Shown piece by piece: positions 27,546-37,757 of a stretch of DNA of 64,000 bases. Where the stretch lies: NCBI GenBank assembly GCA_947499155.1, contig CANMND010000007.1:61731-125730 (forward strand). Reading direction: 5' to 3'. Position numbers and translations under genes: made by a program. The notes under the pieces are model-generated. The model was given only the letters and a program-made list of their open reading frames with translations, was not told where the DNA came from and searched no databases. This stretch comes from an uncultured Sphingomonadales bacterium (lineage in GTDB: Bacteria > Pseudomonadota > Alphaproteobacteria > Sphingomonadales > Rhodothalassiaceae). Numbering within the stretch: position 1 is the first letter of the stretch; the number at the start of each line of letters is the position of its first letter.

Positions 27546-28445
27546 ATGACGCGTTCTGAAACAGAGACTGAAACACGGACAAACTCGCCCCGGATCGTGC
27601 GAACGGTTTCCGACTTGCGAACCATTGTGGAGGGCTGGAAAGCTGATGGCCACAGTGTAGGGCTGGTTCCGACCATGGGGGCGCTCCATCACGGGCATTT
27701 GTCCTTGGTGCACCTTCTGGCGCGGCATGTGGACCATGTGGTGGTCTCGATCTTCGTCAATCCTGCGCAATTTGGCCCGGGTGAAGATCTTGCGCGTTAT
27801 CCAAGGCAGGAGGCCAAAGACGTAGCTGCCTTGGCGAATTCGGCAGCAGACCTGGTTTTTGCCCCGGATGTGGAGGAAGTGTATCCTCATGGCTTTTCCA
27901 GTTCAGTGCATATAACGGGCCTTACTGAAGATCTGGAAGGGGCGTCACGTCCCGGCCATTTCGACGGAATGGCGACCGTTGTAATGAAGCTGTTGCTTCA
28001 GTCACAGTGTGACACAGCTATCTTTGGTGAAAAGGATTATCAGCAGCTTGCCGTGATCCGTCGCATGGCAGAGGACTTTAATCTTCCTGTCAAAATCGTG
28101 GCTGCGCCGATTGTTCGTGAGGATGACGGCCTTGCTGCCTCATCGCGCAATGCTTATCTTGACCAGGCGCAAAGACAGGTTGCTGTCGGTCTCAACAGGA
28201 TTTTGGCCGACCTTGTATCCCGGGCCGAAGCAGGAGAAAACTTGGCCAGTCTGGAACAGAAAGGGCGCAAAGCACTGTTGGCTGCCGGTTTTGATAGTGT
28301 TGATTATGTCTGTTTTCGGGACGCCACCACTTTGGCGCCGATAAGGAATTTGCGCCAGCCTGCAAGGCTTTTGGCTGTCGCGCGATTGGGCACGATAAGG
28401 TTGCTTGATAATATGGCAGTCGCTGCCACAGTCACAGATCGCTGA
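27546..28445 (+). CDS. panC: Pantothenate synthetase
   Basis: About 299 residues. It condenses pantoate and beta-alanine with ATP to give pantothenate, the precursor of coenzyme A. The HIGH-like motif is in PTMGALHHGHLSLV, the substrate region in IFVNPAQFGP and RYPR, and the KMSKS-like motif is REDDGLAASSRNAYL. The frame is open to 27465, but ATG 27546 gives a length close to the family's usual 280 residues; a weak GACGAGAG precedes it. No panB is present beside it. Confidence 0.95.
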   Translation: MTRSETETETRTNSPRIVRTVSDLRTIVEGWKADGHSVGLVPTMGALHHGHLSLVHLLARHVDHVVVSIFVNPAQFGPGEDLARYPRQEAKDVAALANSAADLVFAPDVEEVYPHGFSSSVHITGLTEDLEGASRPGHFDGMATVVMKLLLQSQCDTAIFGEKDYQQLAVIRRMAEDFNLPVKIVAAPIVREDDGLAASSRNAYLDQAQRQVAVGLNRILADLVSRAEAGENLASLEQKGRKALLAAGFDSVDYVCFRDATTLAPIRNLRQPARLLAVARLGTIRLLDNMAVAATVTDR

Positions 28446-28466
28446 GGAATCATCGTAGCTTGCAGG

Positions 28467-29270
28467 TCAGGCTCGCTGTTTGGCAGTGTGGGATTCTAGC
28501 AATGTGGCAAGGTCCGTCTTGCCTGCTTCCTGAAATCGGCTGTCTTGTGTCAGAAGGTCGTAATATTTCATGAGAACGGCGATGTCCGCACTCCATGGCG
28601 TTCGCAATTTTCTGACAAGCAGTGTGATGGCGTCGGGTAGGCGCAGCCAGTGTTGAGGCGTCTCAAACTGGCCGCACAGCAGGCCATGGGCGCGTCCGAC
28701 TATATAAATACGGTCCACCAGACGAGAGCCAAAACCTGAATCAGTTGCCTGGATTTCACGGTAAAGAGTTTCAAAGGCGCGTTCGAGCATTGGACGGTCA
28801 AGCTTTAGGCCAGCATTCAATGGCGCTGTCGGGTTCATCTGGTCGAGTAAATTCAGGGCATTAAGGCGTGCTGTTTGCGGCAGGCAGCGAAATCCGCTGG
28901 TCAGCCAGAAAATGACCCGATCCATCATCTGGTTGATAGGGCTGCCCTTTATCAGAAAGTCATCTCCACCTGAACGCAGGCCATTCGCCACGTGATCTGC
29001 CATGTCAGTTGCAGACAAAAATAAAACCGGACAAGGACGCTGCCCACGTGACAGCATCTGGTGGATCGCTTCGTAGCCGGAGAGACCGGGCATATCCACA
29101 TCTGAGATAATCAGCCGGAAGGCCTGGTGCTGCATCAGTTCCAGCGCATCGCTACCGGAATGGCTTAGCCTGACGGTGAAGCCACGCTTGTGGATGGCCG
29201 CACCATAAAGCCGTGCACTGGCAGGGTCATCATCAACAAGAAGTATGGTCACGCCGTGTCGTCTCCCCAT
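28467..29270 (-). CDS. Response regulator with unidentified C-terminal output region
   Basis: Protein of 267 residues. Residues about 7-125 are a receiver domain with the acidic pocket at D13-D15, phosphoacceptor D57 (in ISDVDMPGLSGYEA), the switch residue in LSATD and the conserved lysine in FLIKGSP. Residues 130-267 do not match an HTH, GGDEF, EAL or HD-GYP domain that I can see; they appear helical. The gene sits between panC (convergent, 22 bp away) and mgtE (same strand, upstream). No kinase is adjacent. Confidence 0.85.
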   Translation of the reverse strand: MGRRHGVTILLVDDDPASARLYGAAIHKRGFTVRLSHSGSDALELMQHQAFRLIISDVDMPGLSGYEAIHQMLSRGQRPCPVLFLSATDMADHVANGLRSGGDDFLIKGSPINQMMDRVIFWLTSGFRCLPQTARLNALNLLDQMNPTAPLNAGLKLDRPMLERAFETLYREIQATDSGFGSRLVDRIYIVGRAHGLLCGQFETPQHWLRLPDAITLLVRKLRTPWSADIAVLMKYYDLLTQDSRFQEAGKTDLATLLESHTAKQRA

Positions 29271-29294
29271 GGGAAGGCAGTTTGTATCTTGCCG

Positions 29295-30788
29295 TCAGAT
29301 CAGGATAAGTGCTGCAAGGCCAAGAAAGGCAAAGAATCCCAATACATCAGTGATCGTCGTAACAAAGATGCTGGACGCTACAGCTGGATCGACCCCTATC
29401 TTGTTCAGAGCCATGGGGATAAGGATACCTGAAAGACCTGCGACCACAATATTGATGGTCATGGCTGAGGCAAGAACGACGCCTAGCAGGGGGTTACTAA
29501 ACCAGATCGCCGCGATTGCCCCCATAATTATGGCAAGAACCAGCCCGTTAATGCTGGCAACGGCCAGCTCTTTCAAAACGATTCGCGCGGCATTGGCCGA
29601 GGACAATTCCTTGGCCGCAATCGCACGGACTGCGACAGCCATGGTCTGGATACCGGCATTGCCCCCCAAAGATGCAGTGATCGGCATAAGGATAGCGAGC
29701 GCCACCATTGCGTTGATGGTATTATCGAATAGGCTGATAACAGTAGAGGCAAGAATAGCTGTCCCAAGATTGAAGATCAGCCAGATTCTGCGGGTGCGGG
29801 CGACCTCCATGACTGGAACGTTCATGTCGCCTTCGCTGACCCCTGCAAGAGCGAGAATGTCTTCTTGCGCCTCTTCTTCGATAACGCCGACGATATCATC
29901 AACGGTAATCACGCCGACAATACGCCCGAAATCATTGGTGACGCAGGCTGAAATTAAATGGTATTTGGCAAAATGTCGGGCCACTTCTTCCTGATCTGAC
30001 AGGACATGGATGAGGTGGGGGCCCGGGTTCATGACATCCTTGATAAGGATGGGCCGCTTGCCGCTCAGTACGCGAGAAAGCGGGACAGTCCCTATCGGGC
30101 GATAAGCGGGATCAACCACGATCAGTTCATAATAATCCCTTGGTGCCTCGTCTTCTTCCTGTCCACGCAGATAATCAATGGTTTGTCCTATCGTCCAGAA
30201 TTCTGGCACGGCGATAAGATCGCGCTGCATCAGGCGGCCGGCACTATCTTCGGGGTAGGCAAGACCTTCTTCTACTGCCTGCCGGTCCTCTTGAGTGAGG
30301 GCGCGAAGCACGGCACGTTGCGATTCGTCATCCAGATCTTCAAGGACATAAACCGCATCGTCTGTATCAAGCTGTCGGACCGCATTGGCGATAACATGAG
30401 GGCTGACAGCGCTTACAACATCGTTGAAAGCGGCCCCTTCAAGTTCGGTCAGGAAGATAGGATCAAGCGTATCGGCAACGAGAGCAGCCAGAGTACGACG
30501 TTCATCTGAAGCCAGAACCTCAAACAGATCGGCGATATCTGCTACATGCAGATCTGCTACAAGCGCCTTGACGGATTCGGCATTGTCTTCACGGATTGCT
30601 TCAATGACTTCCCTGACGAATTCGGGCTGGAGGTGAATGTCCCTGCCGTAATTCAGGTCCTGGATAGGGTCCTCTTCTGTAGTGTCGTCGGGTTTGGACA
30701 TTTGCGAACCACCGGGGCTTTCCCGGCCACTTGTATGGTCACCGCTTGTATCATGTGTTTCGGGCCGCTCTTTGTCCGAGATTGTCAT
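29295..30788 (-). CDS. mgtE: Magnesium transporter MgtE
   Basis: About 497 residues. The cytosolic MgtE N-domain (helical repeats around the HVADIADLFEVLASDERR region) is followed by two CBS domains and five membrane helices at the C-terminus. Landmark residues include PITASLGGNAGIQTMAVAVRA, the conserved pore region. MgtE is a magnesium-gated channel whose cytosolic domains close when Mg is high. ATG 30788 is preferred over 30830 because of an AAGGA ribosome site and because the longer form would run into the tRNA terminator. Confidence 0.95.
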   Translation of the reverse strand: MTISDKERPETHDTSGDHTSGRESPGGSQMSKPDDTTEEDPIQDLNYGRDIHLQPEFVREVIEAIREDNAESVKALVADLHVADIADLFEVLASDERRTLAALVADTLDPIFLTELEGAAFNDVVSAVSPHVIANAVRQLDTDDAVYVLEDLDDESQRAVLRALTQEDRQAVEEGLAYPEDSAGRLMQRDLIAVPEFWTIGQTIDYLRGQEEDEAPRDYYELIVVDPAYRPIGTVPLSRVLSGKRPILIKDVMNPGPHLIHVLSDQEEVARHFAKYHLISACVTNDFGRIVGVITVDDIVGVIEEEAQEDILALAGVSEGDMNVPVMEVARTRRIWLIFNLGTAILASTVISLFDNTINAMVALAILMPITASLGGNAGIQTMAVAVRAIAAKELSSANAARIVLKELAVASINGLVLAIIMGAIAAIWFSNPLLGVVLASAMTINIVVAGLSGILIPMALNKIGVDPAVASSIFVTTITDVLGFFAFLGLAALILI

Positions 30789-30836
30789 AGGCGGATCCTT
30801 AGGCTTCGTTCTTCGATAGCTTTCCCACAATAAACG

Positions 30837-30866
30837 AAAGCCCGCAGGCGGTCACCTGCGGGCTTT
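30837..30866 (-). terminator. Rho-independent terminator of tRNA-Leu
   Basis: A 12-bp perfect stem (AAAGCCCGCAGG / CCTGCGGGCTTT) with a 6-nt loop, followed on the minus strand by TTTCGTTTATT. It lies directly after the tRNA-Leu gene and before mgtE. Confidence 0.88.
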
Positions 30867-30869
30867 GAA

Positions 30870-30957
30870 TGGTGCGGACGAGAAGAATCGAACTTCCACG
30901 GGCTCATCACCCACAGCGACCTCAACGCTGCGCGTCTACCAGTTCCGCCACGTCCGC
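30870..30957 (-). tRNA. tRNA-Leu (anticodon GAG)
   Basis: The minus strand folds as a class II tRNA. The acceptor strands are GCGGACG and CGTCCGC, the D arm contains GGAACTGGTAGACGC, the anticodon stem CAGCG/CGCTG encloses loop TTGAGGT (anticodon GAG), there is a long variable arm, and the T loop contains GTTCGATTC. CCA is encoded. It reads CUC and CUU leucine codons. Confidence 0.96.
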
Positions 30958-31112
30958 GAGATGCGAAAGCCATATAGCCAAGGCTGTGCCCTGTCGCAAG
31001 GGCTAATGTGAATTTAGAAGACAATTCGGGCAGTTTTCCACCGAGCGATCCCCGATAAATGTAACAGGCTTAGGAAATGGTCGGGTGATGCCTATGGGGC
31101 AGATTTTAAAGC

Positions 31113-31349
31113 TCAAAGTTCAAAACTCGATGTCATGCGGGTGATGGAGATGCCAATCTTGTCTCCAATCATCATGATATCGCCTCGTGCAATCAGTTCG
31201 CCATTGGCATAGACCAGACATTCGTCTTCGTGCCGTGCCTCAAGATCAATAACGGCACCACGGCCCATCTTGAGGAGTTGCCGGATTGGCATTTCGGCAC
31301 GCCCCAGCACGACGGAAATTTCCACATTAACCCGTTTTACGGCGCTCAT
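31113..31349 (-). CDS. fliN: FliN-like flagellar switch protein (SpoA domain)
   Basis: Protein of 78 residues consisting of little more than one SpoA domain. Landmarks are NVEISVVLGRAEMPIRQLLKMG, then GAVIDLE and the NGELIARGDIMMIGDKIGISIT end, which match the FliN/FliY C-terminal domain. FliN forms part of the flagellar C-ring. Typical FliN has an extra N-terminal region, absent here. No other flagellar gene is nearby. It could serve flagella or, less likely, a type III secretion sorting platform. Confidence 0.8.
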   Translation of the reverse strand: MSAVKRVNVEISVVLGRAEMPIRQLLKMGRGAVIDLEARHEDECLVYANGELIARGDIMMIGDKIGISITRMTSSFEL

Positions 31350-31484
31350 TCCCGACCCTGACTTGAAAATAAGATGTTAACGGTGTTTGTCATCTGGCCC
31401 AGACTGACAGCATGTAGTGACGATTTCCTTAACACAGGCCAAGCTACACTTGCATGACATGCCCAGGCGGCGTATGCCGTTGGC

Positions 31485-32138
31485 ATGATGGACAATAAAG
31501 ATGCAGTTCTGTCACATGGAGTGGAGTGGCGCGTGGAAAAGGATCCGGTCGCCTATCCGGATGCTCTGGCTGAAATGGACTCATATGTGGCAGCTATCCA
31601 TGAAGGCAAAGCGCGTGAGAGGGTTTGGTTGCTGGAGCACCCGCCTCTATATACGGCAGGCACCAGCGCACAGTCTAACGATCTGCTGACGCCGAACCGC
31701 TTTCCCGTATTTAAGACCGGTCGCGGTGGTCAATATACCTATCACGGCCCGGGCCAGCGGGTTGCATATGTCATGCTGGATTTGAAGCGTCGTGGCGGAG
31801 ACCTGCGCCTTTACATTGAAAGCCTGGAACGCTGGATTATCGCCGTGCTTGCCGAGTTTGGCGTTGAGGGCGTGATTCGGGATGGGCGTGTGGGCGTCTG
31901 GGTGACTGACCGCGACGGACGAGAGAGCAAGATCGCAGCGATTGGTGTGAGGGTGCGTCACTGGATCAGCTTTCACGGCATCGCTATCAACGTCTCACCA
32001 AATCTTGATCACTTCTCTGGGATCGTGCCATGTGGCCTGTCGAGCTATGGGGTGACCTCATTGAATGCCCTTGGTTCGGACGCGTCCATGTCTGATGTGG
32101 ACAAGGCTCTGATGCGCGAATTTCCTGATATTTTTTAA
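31485..32138 (+). CDS. lipB: Octanoyl-[acyl-carrier-protein] transferase
   Basis: Protein of 217 residues. It moves the octanoyl group from ACP to lipoyl domains, the first step of lipoate synthesis. Family motifs are [26 protein letters not shown] with the catalytic lysine, and FSGIVPCGL with the acyl-accepting cysteine. The start is ATG 31485 or 31488, without a strong ribosome site. It diverges from the FliN-like gene. Confidence 0.95.
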   Translation: MMDNKDAVLSHGVEWRVEKDPVAYPDALAEMDSYVAAIHEGKARERVWLLEHPPLYTAGTSAQSNDLLTPNRFPVFKTGRGGQYTYHGPGQRVAYVMLDLKRRGGDLRLYIESLERWIIAVLAEFGVEGVIRDGRVGVWVTDRDGRESKIAAIGVRVRHWISFHGIAINVSPNLDHFSGIVPCGLSSYGVTSLNALGSDASMSDVDKALMREFPDIF

Positions 32139-32332
32139 ATCTGATACGCCTGTTCACCTGTTTAGTGCGTATAAGCCACCGGTATATGATTTTGAATCAT
32201 GCAGGTGAATTATATTTGGCGATAGCTACGTGTTGAATAAAGGTTTTATCAACTTTTACTTTATATATCCTTTTGATTGTCTTAGCCTTCCCATTATCTC
32301 ATCTAAGTAGAAATATATGGGGAGTTAAAACA

Positions 32333-33505
32333 ATGAAAAAGATTGCAGCTTTGGGGCTTGTTGCAGCACTGGCCATGTCGGTCCCGGCGATGGCAGCAGA
32401 TCAGGCAACTGGTTCTCTGGATCGTGTAAGTGCACCGCAGTACGGCATTTCAGCCGATCTTCAAATGAGGCTTGAAGACAGCTATATTTTTGTCTTCAAA
32501 GACTCTGTCAAGGCCAATCGCGTGGCCGGACAGGCGCAAGCACTTATGCGTATCAACAACGGACAGGTGCGCCATGTCTTTAATAACGGGGTTCGTGGCT
32601 TTTCGGCAAAAATGCCAGCCGCTGTGGCTGCGCGTCTGGCTGCCAATAATCCCGACATCGCCTATTATGAAAAGGATCAGCCGGTTTTCGCCTTCCAAAG
32701 CCAGCCGGCCCAGCAGGTTCCTTGGGGTATCACACGCGTCAATGGCGGTGCTGACGGTACAGGTCTGACAGCCTGGGTTATTGATACGGGTATCCAGCTT
32801 GATCACCCTGATCTTAATGTAGATACGACCCGCAGCACGGACTTTGCCGCTGACCGTTGCTTCTTCGTCTGGTGTTTCGATGATGGGGATAATGGCGGCG
32901 TCGATGGCAATGGCCATGGCACCCATGTAGCCGGCACCATTGGAGCGATTGACAACGGTATTGGCGTCGTTGGTGTTGCAGCCAACGCTACGCTCGTTGC
33001 AGTTCGCGTTCTGGACAATAACGGATCCGGCGCAATGTCTGACGTCATCGCAGGCGTCGATTATGTTGGTGCTAATGCCGCACCGGGCGATGTCGCCAAT
33101 ATGTCACTGGGTGGTGGGTTTAGCCAGGCTCTCAATGATGCGGTAATCAGGGCGGCTAATAAGGGCATTTTGTTTGCAGTGGCTGCTGGCAATGAATCAC
33201 AGCATGCCAACAATGTCTCGCCGGGCAGTGTTGAACATGCCAATGTCTTCACCGTGTCGGCAATTGACAGTTCAGACAGGTTTGCCAGCTTCTCCAACTT
33301 TGGCAATCCGCCGGTTGATTGTGCAGCACCTGGTGTTGGTGTCTTGTCGACATTCCTTAATAGCGGCTACAACACATTGAGCGGAACGTCCATGGCGTCA
33401 CCCCATGTTGCAGGCTTGTTGCTTTTAAATGGCACCATGCTGGCCACAAACGGCACTGCGATTAATGATCCCGATGGCATTGCCGATGTGATTTGCGTCA
33501 ACTAA
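32333..33505 (+). CDS. Secreted S8 (subtilisin/proteinase K-like) serine protease
   Basis: About 390 residues. The signal peptide ends at MAADQ (about residue 21). An I9-type inhibitor propeptide covers about 50-122, with an autoprocessing region near FAFQSQP. The catalytic triad is visible: D151 in VIDTGI, H195 in GNGHGTHVAG and S353 in GTSMASPHVAG; the oxyanion asparagine is N287 in AAGNES. The start follows a GGGGAG ribosome site; an ATG at 32273 is too far upstream. The upstream 190 bp is AT-rich and probably holds its promoter. Confidence 0.95.
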   Translation: MKKIAALGLVAALAMSVPAMAADQATGSLDRVSAPQYGISADLQMRLEDSYIFVFKDSVKANRVAGQAQALMRINNGQVRHVFNNGVRGFSAKMPAAVAARLAANNPDIAYYEKDQPVFAFQSQPAQQVPWGITRVNGGADGTGLTAWVIDTGIQLDHPDLNVDTTRSTDFAADRCFFVWCFDDGDNGGVDGNGHGTHVAGTIGAIDNGIGVVGVAANATLVAVRVLDNNGSGAMSDVIAGVDYVGANAAPGDVANMSLGGGFSQALNDAVIRAANKGILFAVAAGNESQHANNVSPGSVEHANVFTVSAIDSSDRFASFSNFGNPPVDCAAPGVGVLSTFLNSGYNTLSGTSMASPHVAGLLLLNGTMLATNGTAINDPDGIADVICVN

Positions 33506-33540
33506 AAATAATTAGCTATTTTACGCTAAAGAAGTGAAAG

Positions 33541-33571
33541 GGTGTTGTCCGTATGGGCAGCACCTTTTTTA
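33541..33571 (+). terminator. Rho-independent terminator of the S8 protease gene
   Basis: The arms GGTGTTGTCC and GGGCAGCACC pair over 10 bp with two GU pairs around a GTAT loop, followed by TTTTTT. It lies 35 bp after the stop and before the TPP riboswitch. Confidence 0.88.
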
Positions 33572-33621
33572 TCTGATCTTGCAAATATCGGGCATAATAG
33601 GCATACTGCTGCGCATAGTTC

Positions 33622-33724
33622 CTGGGGGAGCTTCAGTATAGAAGCTGAGAGGCCGATGGCAGTCCGCGCGACTGCAAAGCGGCGACCCTTCGAACCTGAC
33701 CAGGTTCAAACCTGCGAAGGGAAC
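33622..33724 (+). promoter_or_regulatory. TPP riboswitch (THI element)
   Basis: The conserved blocks are present in order: CTGGGGGAGC near 33622, GCTGAGAGG near 33644, GACCCTTCGAACCTGACCAGGTT at 33684 on, and CCTGCGAAGGGAAC ending near 33724 (longest run cited in pieces). It lies about 125 nt upstream of thiC, the usual target. Thiamine pyrophosphate binding normally reduces expression. The 33725-33849 leader may hold the expression platform; I see no clear terminator there. Confidence 0.95.
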
Positions 33725-33834
33725 GGACATCTCTTGCGCTGCACATTTATGTGTGGCGTACATATGCTCGTACATATGTTCCCCAAGCGCCTGGTTCACC
33801 GTTGAATGGCGCAGCTTCTGCTGCGCGCCTTTGA

Positions 33835-35691
<1,857 letters not shown>

Positions 35692-35702
35692 ATTTTTCCA
35701 TC

Positions 35703-35734
35703 ACGCCCTGCTTTCCTTAGGGGAGGCGGGGCGT
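35703..35734 (+). other. Strong hairpin downstream of thiC
   Basis: A 14-bp stem (ACGCCCTGCTTTCC / GGGAGGCGGGGCGT with GU pairs) around a TTAG loop, 11 nt after the thiC stop. There is no T-tract, so it is either a factor-dependent end or an mRNA-stabilising hairpin. The 35735-35929 stretch that follows holds no firm gene. Confidence 0.5.
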
Positions 35735-35929
35735 GCCATGTCTACCGTTTGCGTCAAGGGTTCGCCTGGTCCTTGCAGCACGAGCGACCCATTTGGGACG
35801 TTATCTGAGCCAGTCTGTGACAGGCGGGATAATCGCTGCGACATAACTGCCCATGATACATCTTCTGTTTGTGCTCATGCTCTGGTCGGTTATTGTCCCA
35901 ATCGCCTGTGAAAAAAAGGATATGAGAGG

Positions 35930-37636
35930 ATGTTGCAGACCCCACGTCAGCCGGGTTTTGTGGCGCTGTTTACACCTAAGCTACTGACTGTCCTGCGTGA
36001 GGGCTATGGCCTTGGGCATTTCCGGGCGGACATGCTTGCAGGGCTGACGGTAGCAATTGTTGCCTTGCCCTTGTCCATGGCTATTGCCATCGCATCCGGC
36101 GCCTCGCCCGAACGCGGTCTTTATGCAGCCGTTGTTGGTGGTTTTCTTGTTTCCCTGTTGGGTGGAAGCAGGTTTCAGGTCGGTGGCCCGGCAGGGGCAT
36201 TTATTGTCCTTGTGGCCGCAACGGGTGCGCGACACGGCATTGATGGCCTGCTGATAGCGACTTTTCTGGCCGGGCTGATTCTGCTGGCGATGGGATTGTT
36301 GCGATTTGGAACTTACATAAAGTTCATTCCATATCCAGTAACGGTGGGGTTCACGGCCGGGATTGCGGTCATCATATTCGCCAGCCAGATCCGTGACCTT
36401 TTTGGACTTGCCTTGCCCGTGCCAGAGCCGGGGCCCTTGATTGACAAGGTACCTGTCCTGATTGCTGCAGCTGATACCATAAACCTTACGGCTTTCGGCG
36501 TCACTTTGGCGGCTTTGTTTATTATTCTGGGCCTGAAAAAGATGCGTCCGGGCTGGCCGGGGATGCTGATTGGTGTCGTTGGTACATCTGTGGGTGTCTG
36601 GATATTTAATCTGCCTGTCGAGACGATCGGCAGTCATTTTGGTGGCTTGCCCTCTGGAATACCTATGCCAGGGTTACCGGAGATCAGTTGGGAAAAAGTC
36701 CGTGCCGTCTTGCCGGATGCTGCGGCCTTTGCACTTCTGGGAGCAATCGAGTCCTTGCTGTCGGCTGTGGTCGCTGACGGTATGACGGGGCGGCGTCACA
36801 GATCCAATTGTGAACTGGTGGCACAAGGTTTTGCCAATATGGGATCCAGCCTTTTTGGCGGCATCTGTGTGACGGGAACCATAGCACGTACAGCGACGAA
36901 CGTAAGGGCCGGTGCTCATGGCCCTGTAGCGGGTATGTTGCACTCATTGTTTTTGCTGGTCTTTTTGATATTTGCAGCACCGCTTGCCAATTATATTCCA
37001 CTTGCATCCCTTGCTGCGGTGCTGGCCATAGTTGCCTGGAATATGATCGAAAAGCGCGCGCTCTACACACTTATCCGTTCAAGTCACGGCGATGCACTGG
37101 TACTTCTTGTCACATTCAGCCTCACGGTCCTGCGAGACCTTACCACCGGCATTGTCGTAGGTTTTGCCCTAGGGTCTGTTCTCTTTATCCATCGTATGTC
37201 CCAGAAAGCTGATATTACGGCAGAAGTGCCGCTGGTTTTGGCAGATCAGGCCGATGGAACCCGCGAAGAACGTGAACCATATGACAGTCAGGAAGCAAGT
37301 GATCCTGGTATCGTTATATACCGGATATCAGGTGCATTGTTTTTTGGAGCAGCCTCTATCATTGGTTCGGTATTGGAGCGGATATCGGATAAAAGTACAG
37401 TGCTCGTGCTTGATTTTTCAGCAGTTCCGTTCCTTGATTCAACGGGTGCAGTCGCTATTGAAAGTCTGGTGCGAACTGCCAGACATAAGGGCTTGACTGT
37501 CTTTCTGACCGGCGTTCATGCCAATATGCGGGCGACACTGAATGCGCACGATGTGACCTCTCAGGACGTTCCGTTCTTCGATACCATAGCCGAAGCACTG
37601 GCCGAATCTAAAAAAAGGTTACGATTGGTTCCCTGA
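35930..37636 (+). CDS. SulP-family anion transporter with STAS domain
   Basis: Protein of 568 residues. Ten or more membrane helices (about 30-430) include the SulP signature around DMLAGLTVAIVALPLSMAIA near residue 35 and GGSRFQVGGPAGAFIV. A cytosolic STAS domain follows (about 460-560) with VLVLDFSAVPFLDSTGAVAIE. Members carry sulfate, bicarbonate or dicarboxylates; the substrate cannot be decided here and no carbonic anhydrase is adjacent. GAGAGG precedes the ATG. Confidence 0.92.
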   Translation: MLQTPRQPGFVALFTPKLLTVLREGYGLGHFRADMLAGLTVAIVALPLSMAIAIASGASPERGLYAAVVGGFLVSLLGGSRFQVGGPAGAFIVLVAATGARHGIDGLLIATFLAGLILLAMGLLRFGTYIKFIPYPVTVGFTAGIAVIIFASQIRDLFGLALPVPEPGPLIDKVPVLIAAADTINLTAFGVTLAALFIILGLKKMRPGWPGMLIGVVGTSVGVWIFNLPVETIGSHFGGLPSGIPMPGLPEISWEKVRAVLPDAAAFALLGAIESLLSAVVADGMTGRRHRSNCELVAQGFANMGSSLFGGICVTGTIARTATNVRAGAHGPVAGMLHSLFLLVFLIFAAPLANYIPLASLAAVLAIVAWNMIEKRALYTLIRSSHGDALVLLVTFSLTVLRDLTTGIVVGFALGSVLFIHRMSQKADITAEVPLVLADQADGTREEREPYDSQEASDPGIVIYRISGALFFGAASIIGSVLERISDKSTVLVLDFSAVPFLDSTGAVAIESLVRTARHKGLTVFLTGVHANMRATLNAHDVTSQDVPFFDTIAEALAESKKRLRLVP

Positions 37637-37757
37637 ATTGTAACATATGACGGGATAAATAGTGGTTGTGCAGTGCTACACTCAGAAGATGTAATGATTT
37701 TATTAACGTCTTTTTAGCTAAAGTCGTCTGAGTTGAGCTTTCTTCTGAGGATACATT

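Noticed and set aside
29245..29994. Plus-strand frame of 249 residues opposite mgtE
   Set aside because: Antisense to the CBS and membrane part of mgtE. It is rich in Thr, Ala and Ser with no domain, no ribosome site and no signal; an ordinary mirror of GC-biased codons.
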